Shown here: positions 57,585 to 64,000 of the stretch, piece after piece
Numbering within the stretch: the stretch's first letter is position 1
Layout of the letters: each line of letters begins with the position of its first letter
DNA from: Budorcas taxicolor
Lineage: Eukaryota; Chordata; Mammalia; Artiodactyla; Bovidae
NCBI RefSeq assembly: GCF_023091745.1
Contig: NC_068933.1
Location: 19,162,001 to 19,226,000 of the forward strand
DNA length: 64,000 bases
Direction: 5' to 3'
Notes under the pieces: generated by a model
Seen by the model: the letters and a program-made list of their open reading frames with translations, nothing else
The model's database searches: none
What the model was told of the DNA's origin: nothing
Translations under genes and position numbers: made by a program

Positions 57585-57815
57585 TCTTTCTTGTGGAGAT
57601 ATAATTGAGGTACAACATTGTGTAAGTTTGAGGGGTACAACAGTGCTGATTTGATACATTTCTGTGTTGCCTCCCTAGCCTCAGCTCACACTTCAATCAC
57701 ATGACACAATTATCAGTTTTGTGTGTGTGTGGTGAAAGCAATTAAGACCTTGTCTCTTAGTAACTTTGAAGTTTATAAATACAGTGTTGTTGCCAATAAC
57801 ACATTGAATCTTTTT
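57585..57815 (-). mobile_element. Old L1 3' UTR
   Basis: Antisense 'gagatataattgaggtacaa', 'cattgtgtaagtttgagggg', 'gtctcttagtaactttgaag' as in L1M 3' UTRs. Diverged. Confidence 0.65.
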
Positions 57816-58489
57816 GAAAGTGGCAGAAACAGAAAAATCAGATCAAGAGCATACACTTGGATAACTCTGGTCCCCTTTGTGCTTCTGGGCTTTTTAGGGG
57901 ACGAGGAATGCCAGGGATCTCTGTGCAGATTTTCATACCCCAGACCAGGGCTTTGTGGTTGTTTCCAGAGAGTGAGAAAGAAGAGCAAAGGAGAATACAC
58001 TTTGTCCAAGAGAATCCCTTATTATTTGCCTGGGCGGGTAAGGGCTGGCTGAGGAGTGCAATCAAGCCCTGGAAGACTAGGAGCATGCTTTTGCGGTCAG
58101 TCAGTGCCTATATTTTTCCAATCCAACAGTCCAACCTACCAGTCCTGGATTGTCCTAGGTCGGCTTTTCCTTAGGAGCCCAATATTTCTTTCTTGTTCAA
58201 ATCACCTGAGTCCCTAAGGACAAAGCCTTTGCATGCTTCACCGATAGCATGCTTCCTGGCACCTGGTGACATTGAAACACTTGGGACCTTCTGCTGTCAC
58301 AGATTTGCCTTTGAGAGCTCTCACTGTACCGGTTTACATTTTCAGTCATCCCATTCAAATGTGTCAATGTCCTTATAAAGTGACTGCTTGAAGCATTTCC
58401 AAAAGTAACTTAACTCTTTTTATTTGAAAATATAGGATACAGAAAAACGCAGATTTTCCATAATTGAATAAATTAAAATCATTTAAAAG
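57816..58489. other. No gene recognised
   Basis: Unique sequence. Four overlapping frames of 80-109 codons at 57723-58174 on both strands show no known domain, and the largest starts inside an L1 remnant. Confidence 0.45.
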
Positions 58490-59043
58490 GGATTTTGTAT
58501 AACAGCTTCACTGAGCTGTAATTGACTAGCACTACAGTCATTGTAATTGACTAGTTCTACAGCTTGATAAGTTTTGACATATATGGAAACTTCACCACAA
58601 TCGAGTTTCCTTGTGCCCTTTGTCATCTCTGACTCTTTTTCTCTCTACTCTCCTCCAGCTTACCCCCTTCCCAGTCCCCAGACAACCACTGTTCTGCTTT
58701 CTGTCATTATAAATTAATCTGTATTTTCTTGAGTTTTATATAAATAGAATTATACAGTGTCTAGTCTTTGTGTGTATGTGTGTGGGTGGGTGAGAGTCTG
58801 GCTTCTTTCATTCAGCATAAGTATTTTGACATTCACACATGTTGTATGAGAAAATAGCTCATTTTTTAAAAATTGCTGAAAAGTATTCAATTGTATGGTT
58901 ATGTTACAATTTCTATACCCACTCACCTGGCAATGGATATCTGGGTTATTTCTAGTTTTTGCCTGTTATAAATAAGCATGCCATGAGCATTCATGTACCA
59001 ATCTTTGTATAGACACATTCTTTTGTTTAAATACCTGGAAGTG

Positions 59044-59669
59044 TGTTTTCCTGAAAGTTTTACTTATGTTTTAGGTTCAGAGGATTGTTTAACAAAAGAA
59101 ACCACTCTCATCACATCCAACAAACAAATGTGATATTTAATAGAGGATTACTTGACTTAATTGCAATATACAGTCATTAAGAGAAGAGAAATAAAAGCAA
59201 TAGAGAAAAGTAACAGCATATACATCACCAAATTGGGCTGAACAACATTCAGAGTTAAACAGCCCTGGGAAGTCCCTGGTTAACAGCAATGTGGAGTTCC
59301 AATTGGGAAATGTCCTGGGCAATGTGTTGACATCATGACAGACTTCAAATTGCAGTTTGGGGCACTCATGCTTATAATCCCAGGCTGAAAGCTGGTATCG
59401 TCATCAGTTTGTACGCAAAAATGCAGTGGTTTTTTTTTTTAACTTTTACAGTGCTGTTTGTTCCACCTTGTGAGTTGCAGGATTTTATTAGCCCCTGGGA
59501 GACTGGACAGACCCCTAGGAGCTCAAGAATTCCAAGACCCACTCCCTTTCTCTTCTAAAGTGCTGCCTGACTTGCTACGCTTGCATGCAGGCATGGAATC
59601 TGGGTCAGGAGCCTGCTTTCCTGCTTCTGAAGCCTGAACAAGACTTCCTCCATTTAAAATTCTCTAACA
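59044..59669. mobile_element. Probable solo LTR of an endogenous retrovirus
   Basis: A 626-bp block breaks the L1 reading exactly between 'acctggaagtg' and 'gagtggaatgg'. It starts TGTTTTCC and ends TCTAACA (TG...CA ends). The flanks AAGTG (59039-59043) and GAGTG (59670-59674) match at four of five bases, like a 5-bp retroviral target duplication. On the minus strand it carries GGCTAATAAAATCC (polyadenylation-type signal near 59490); a plus-strand AATAAA is near 59190. No coding sequence. Family and orientation unknown. Confidence 0.6.
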
Positions 59670-59859
59670 GAGTGGAATGGCTTAGTCAAATGGAAGGTAT
59701 ATGTTTAACTATTTAAAAGGTTACCACACTGTTTTCCAAAGCGTTTGCACCATTTTACATTCCCATTAGCAGTGTGTTAGAATTCTAGTTGCGCAACATA
59801 TTTGCCAACGTGTAGTATGGTTAATCTTTTGAATTTTAGCCATTTTTATAGGTGTGAGG

Positions 59860-60078
59860 AGTTGACTCATTGGAAAAGACTTTGATGCTGGGAGGGATTG
59901 GGGGCAGGAGGAGAAGGGGACGACAGAGGATGAGATGGCTGGATGGCATCACTGACTTGATGGACGTGAGTCTGAGTGAACTCCAGGAGTTGGTGATGGA
60001 CAGGGAGGCCTGGCGTGCTGCGATTCATGGGGTCACAGAGAGTCGGACATGACTGAGCAACTGAACTGAACTGAACTG
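59860..60078 (+). mobile_element. BovB 3' end, 219 bp
   Basis: 'gttgactcattggaaaagac' to 'actgaactgaactgaactg'. Flanks ATAGGTGTGAGG (59848-59859) and ATAGGTTTGAGG (60079-60090) are a 12-bp target duplication with one mismatch. Well preserved; 60-codon open stretch of the C-terminus. Confidence 0.94.
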
Positions 60079-60227
60079 ATAGGTTTGAGGTGGTATCTTA
60101 TTATGTCTTAATTTGCATTTCTGCATTGACTAATTATTTTGAGCAAACTTTTATGTGCTTATTTGCTGTTCATGTATCTTCTTTGAAGTGCCTATTCAAA
60201 TTTTTTTGCCCATTTTTAAATTTTTTT

Positions 60228-60990
60228 CCAGTTTTATTGAAATATAATTAATATATAACATTGTGTAAGTTTAAGGGGTTCAGTGTGATGATTTGCTCCC
60301 TGTCTACACTGTGAAATGCTTACTGTAAAAAGGATAGTTATATCCTTGACTTGCTTCTGACCTTTGGGAAAAAACTTTCAATCTTTCATCACTGAGTATG
60401 ACATTAGCTATAGTTTTTGTAGATGCCCTTTATCAAGTGAATAAGTTCCAGTCCATTTCCAGTTTGCTGAGAGGTTTTTTTTTTTTAATCAGAAATGGAT
60501 ATTGGATTTTGTCAAATGATTTTCTGTATCTATTGAGATGACAGTAAAAGGTTTTTTTCAGGGCTTCTCAGGTGGCATAGTGGTAAAGAATCTGCCTGCC
60601 CATGCAGGAGACACAAGTTTGATCCGTGACCCAGGAAGATCCCACGTGTCAAGGAGCCACTAAACCTGTGGGTCACAACTGTTTAGCTTGTGCTCTACAG
60701 CCAGGAAGCCGCAACTGCTGAAGCCCACATGGCCTGGAGCGGGTGCTCAGCAACAAGAGAAGCTACCACAATGAGAAGCCTGCACTTGAACTGGAGAGTG
60801 GGCCCCAGTCACCACAACTAGAGAAAGGCCTGCACAGCAATGAAGACCCAACACAGCCAATAAATAAATGAATAAAATTAATTTTTTTAAAAGAGAGGGT
60901 TTGTTTTTTTCTTTTCATTCCAATACTATGGTGTATTACACCACTGATTATTAATTATTAAAAAAGCTTGCCTACCTGGGGTAAATAGGG
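60228..60990 (-). mobile_element. Second old L1 fragment
   Basis: Restarts with 3' UTR text ('attgaaatataattaatata', 'cattgtgtaagtttaagggg') then jumps to ORF2 ('atcactgagtatgacattag', 'gtagatgccctttatcaagt', 'tctgtatctattgagatgac', 'tatggtgtattacaccactg'). A separate copy from the one to its left, with an internal deletion and a CHR insertion. Confidence 0.75.
60559..60888 (+). mobile_element. CHR-type SINE, long form
   Basis: 'gggcttctcaggtggcatag', 'tttgatccgtgacccaggaa', 'gcaactgctgaagcccacat', 'gagaagcctgcacttgaact', 'gaagacccaacacagccaat', (AAATAAATG)-like end. About 330 bp, one of the longest CHR copies in the window, inserted into L1 ORF2. Confidence 0.88.
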
Positions 60991-62058
60991 ATTTTTTTAT
61001 CATTTAATTTTTATTTTATGTTAGAATTGATTGAGTTTTTAAAACAGAGAAATTAATCAAGTTGGGTTTGAGTTTAATCTACTTGACTGTTATCACAGCA
61101 CAGTGTATTAACTCATGAAAGATTTTTTTCTAGCTAAGATTGTCTTCAAACACTCAAAACTTAATTCTTCAGAGTGAAATGACGTTGAAATAGATAAATT
61201 CGTAATGATCATTGGGTTGCCAAGGTTAAATGCAATGTGTTCTATTCTTCAGTCTTCTTAGAAATGAGAAAATATTTGAAGTGTCTACTTTTCATGAGTT
61301 GTTAGGCATTTCTGAACATACAATTTTTTCAGCCTAGGGCAAACTAATTTGCAAGATTCCGTACATTTACACAACTCTCTTCCCCCTTCTATTTTGTGAG
61401 AACATTGGCTGGGAACCAGCATAAACCCATTCCCTTTGGAATCATTTTTCCTCCAAGGAGGCTGCAAGAAGCCTGCTCTGGGTGATGCTGGCAGTCCACA
61501 GGTGGCGACATAAAAAGATTAAACAGTACTACCACCCATTAGCTACTGCTTCCAGAGAGATGCACGGGAAATATTCATTATCAAATTTCAGTTGAAACTC
61601 AGAGCAGGAGATGACTGTTCTCATCAGAAGGGAATTAAAAGACTCCCCCAGGCCTCAGAGGCAGTGAGGCTGACTGTACCACTGAACAAGTTGCCAAAGT
61701 GAGAGGGCAAACAATGAGCTTCCTGGTTGGGGACACTGAGCCCACAGCCATCAGCTGTTTCGTTAACCAGTAAATCAGGCTAAGCAGGCTGGATGGAATC
61801 CAAGGCTTTGGAAGAAATGGCACGACCAAGACTTCATCCTCAAGGATGTTAACCAAGTACCTAAGCAAAGACTAGGAACATTTGCAGTACAATGGCTAAC
61901 AGTGCAGGATTTCAGAATAGGGAGACAGTGTCCGAATATTGCCCACTCAATTTCTGACCTATGTCTCTTTCTATTTTCCTTCTGAGCCTCCTTCAGCTTT
62001 CTTGTTTGAGTTATTGAGAGGCAAGGTACAAAAGGCAACTAGCACATTACTGATGCAT
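60991..62058. other. No gene recognised
   Basis: About 1 kb unique. Minus frames at 61285-61467, 61635-61868 and 61775-62038 lack any recognised motif. Confidence 0.5.
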
Positions 62059-62863
62059 CAGTTCAGTTCAGTTGCTCAGTCATGTCCGATTCTTTGCAAC
62101 CCCATGGACTGCAGCACGCCAGGCCTCACTGTCCATTACTCAAGCTCATGTCTATTGAGTTGGTGATGCCATCCAACCATCTCACCCTCAGTCATCCCCT
62201 TCTCCTCCTGCCTTCAACCTTTCCCAGTGTCAGGGTCTTTTCCAGTGAGTCAGTTCTCCACATCAGGTGGTCAAAGTATTGGAGTTTCAGCATCAGTCCT
62301 TTCAATGAATATTCAGGACTGATTTCCTTTAGGATGGACTGGTTGGATTGCCTTGCTGTCCACCCTCTCAAGAGTCTTCTCCAACACCACAGTTCAAAAG
62401 CATCAATTCTTTGGCACTCAGCTTTCTTTATAGTCCAACTCTCACATCCATACATGACTACTGGAGAAACCATAGCTTTGACTAAATGGACCTTTGTTGG
62501 CAAAGTAATGTCTCTGCTTTTTAATATGTTGTCTAGGTTGGTCACAACTTTTCTTCCAAGGAGTCTTTTAATTTCATGGCTGCAGTCACCATCTGTAGTG
62601 AGTTTGAGCCCCCAAAAATGAAGTCTGTCACTGTTTCCAATGGTTCCCCATCTATTTGCCATGAAGTGATAGGACCAGATGCCATGAACTTAGTTTTCTG
62701 AATGTTGAGCTTTAAGCCAACTTTTTCACTCTCCTCTTTCACTTTCACAAGAGGCTCTTTAGTTCTTCTTTGCTTTCTGCCATAACGGTAGTGTCACCTG
62801 CGTATCTGAGGTTATTGATATTTCTCCTGGCAATCTTGAGTCTTCATCCAGCCCAGTATTTCT
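62059..62863 (-). mobile_element. BovB LINE, 5'-truncated, antisense
   Basis: From the tail 'cagttcagttcagttgctca' through the C-terminal region to the sequence just past the YADD position, with several small deletions. Readable as 62192-62748 in two frames; not functional. Confidence 0.93.
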
Positions 62864-62864
62864 C

Positions 62865-62911
62865 CCTGCATGCATGCTAAGCTGCTTCAGTCATGTCCAA
62901 CATAGTTGTAA
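62865..62911 (-). mobile_element. BovA tail fragment
   Basis: 'gcatgcatgctaagctgctt' then 'cagtcatgtccaaca', directly abutting the BovB break point. Confidence 0.65.
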
Positions 62912-63402
62912 AGGAGGAAGATGCCATTCATCACCAAAGTGACTTCTAGGGACGGATTTTGTTCCATAGGAATATTCTTTGTGTTGCCCAAGATTTCACT
63001 GGTTTGTGTGTGGTGAGAGTAGGGGTTGGTGTTGACTTGTTCTGCACCCTGCAGAAGCAGAACTTGGAATTCCCAAGGCGAACTAGGTGGAAAGGAGTAG
63101 AGAGGTGAATGTAAGCAAGAAAACCAGAGGTAAGAAGTAAGGCTGGTTGAAGGGCCAGTGAGAATCCCTGGGGTGAATGCACTGGCACTTCAACAGCAGG
63201 AATGACTGAAGTTTTAAGTAAAAATTTTATAAACCTTCCCCATATATTGCACAGGTATGCAAAACTGAAACTTCATTTCTCTATAAGAACTAAATTTTGT
63301 GTGTCCTTTTTTTTTAATAAACAGTGACAAAAATAATCTGACTCAGGGTTAGCTCAGTTAGGGTAAAACTCCATAGATGGTGGTGATCGTTCAATCATTT
63401 CC
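62912..63402. other. No gene recognised
   Basis: Unique sequence; T-run at 63308-63316. Confidence 0.55.
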
Positions 63403-63620
63403 TGCATACTAAGTTGCTTCAGTCATGTCCAGCTCTTTGCAACGCTGTGGACTGTGGTCCACCACATCCCTCTGTCCATGGGATTTCCCAGGCAAGAATA
63501 CCAGAGTGGGGGTTGTCGTGCCCTCTTCCAGGGTATCTTCCTGACCCAGGGATTGAACCCACGTCTCTTATGTCTCCTGCATTGGCAGGTGGGCTCTTTA
63601 CCACTAGCGCCACCTGAGAT
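63403..63620 (-). mobile_element. Bov-tA SINE
   Basis: Antisense 'taagttgcttcagtcatgtc' through 'cagggattgaacccacgtct' to 'accactagcgccacctgag'. Complete, moderately diverged. Confidence 0.92.
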
Positions 63621-64000
63621 TTTGCCCTCACTCATTGCCTATGCTTCCTCAACTCTTTTCCTCCTTTCTGCCCAGGCAGTGACCAGAATTTCAGAATGAA
63701 GAGACTTTAACAATCATCCAGGTCAGGAGAAGAGGATGCTGGGTCCTCAGTCAGCCTGTGTCCATCTCTGAAATGATGCTGAGCTTCACCCTCTCCCATC
63801 TGCCTCTGGATGTACCTGCTTGTGCTCAAGGGACCACTGTTCTCCCAATAACCCTCCTGATGATCTGTTCCATGCAGGTCACTCTGGGTCCTGCTCACTG
63901 GGGTGGAGATCCCAGATTCCTTCATGTCCCCTGGCCTGGGTGTCATCCTCACCCTGCTCTCAGGGGCTGTCTTAGTTCTCTGTCTCTGTCCCCATGAAAC
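63621..64000. other. No gene recognised
   Basis: C/T-rich unique sequence running off the window. Frames on both strands (63707-63997) have no known domain; an exon starting beyond the window cannot be excluded. Confidence 0.45.

Larger units (their letters stand above)
58490..60227 (-). mobile_element. Old L1 (L1M-type) with two later insertions
   Basis: Antisense 'ttcactgagctgtaattgac', 'ttttatataaatagaattat', 'cattcagcataagtattttg', 'aaatacctggaag' | 'gtggaatggcttagtcaaat', 'cattttacattcccattagc', 'cttaatttgcatttctgcat'. Two breaks in the L1 text correspond to an LTR at 59044-59669 and a BovB end at 59860-60078. Confidence 0.82.

Noticed and set aside
57723..58174. Overlapping 76-109-codon frames on both strands as a gene
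   Set aside because: The left part is an L1 3' UTR remnant, and the frames overlap on both strands with no domain or exon signals.

Overview
This window is nuclear DNA from a ruminant, almost certainly a bovid. The evidence is its interspersed repeats: BovB (RTE-type) LINEs, Bov-tA and BOV-A2 SINEs whose 3' parts match the BovB tail, cetartiodactyl CHR-type tRNA-Glu SINEs, and a mariner MITE with cattle-type terminal repeats. Repeat family names come from remembered consensus features, not from a database search. For mobile elements, strand means the sense of the element.

I find no complete protein-coding gene. The one clear gene-related feature is a CpG-dense island at about 14400-15400, which looks like a promoter and first-exon region. 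It holds four perfect 20-bp tandem copies of a GC-box unit, a fifth inverted GC-box that closes a 12-bp perfect stem, two identical 15-bp E-box blocks on either side, and a CCAAT box. The best splice donors in it are on the minus strand (exon ends 14423 and 14851). A weaker plus-strand donor lies at 15389/15390. The host gene therefore probably runs leftwards, with 1-14.4 kb as intron 1, but divergent transcription is possible and I could not name the gene. The 4.7 kb from 8.1 to 12.85 kb has no young SINE or LINE.

Everything else is repeats and unique non-coding DNA. 0-8 kb: BovB ends, Bov-tA, BOV-A2, an L1 3' end and a MIR. 16.5-19.9 kb: a nearly full-length BovB with endonuclease and reverse transcriptase regions, broken by stops and frameshifts. 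22-24 kb: a deletion-derived mini-BovB inside a hAT relic, then an inverted BovB that carries a 90-bp L1 insertion. 24-34 kb: CHR and Bov-tA elements, one with an 84-bp copy of a nearby unique segment inside it, and a mariner MITE split by a SINE. 34.7-36.9 kb: a BovB lacking its 3' end. 39-45 kb: antisense L1 remnants carrying later insertions. 46-50 kb: two SINEs stacked on one target site, another BovB, and a Tigger element. 55-61 kb: MER5A, L1 remnants, a probable solo LTR and a short BovB. 62-64 kb: another antisense BovB and a SINE.

Many insertions keep recognisable target-site duplications of 10-15 bp, so the order of events can be read in several places. I see no unknown functional system. 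The best leads are the promoter repeat architecture, the split mariner hairpin (the type of element behind the bovine mir-2284/2285 family), and the local templated insertion at 25.2 kb.
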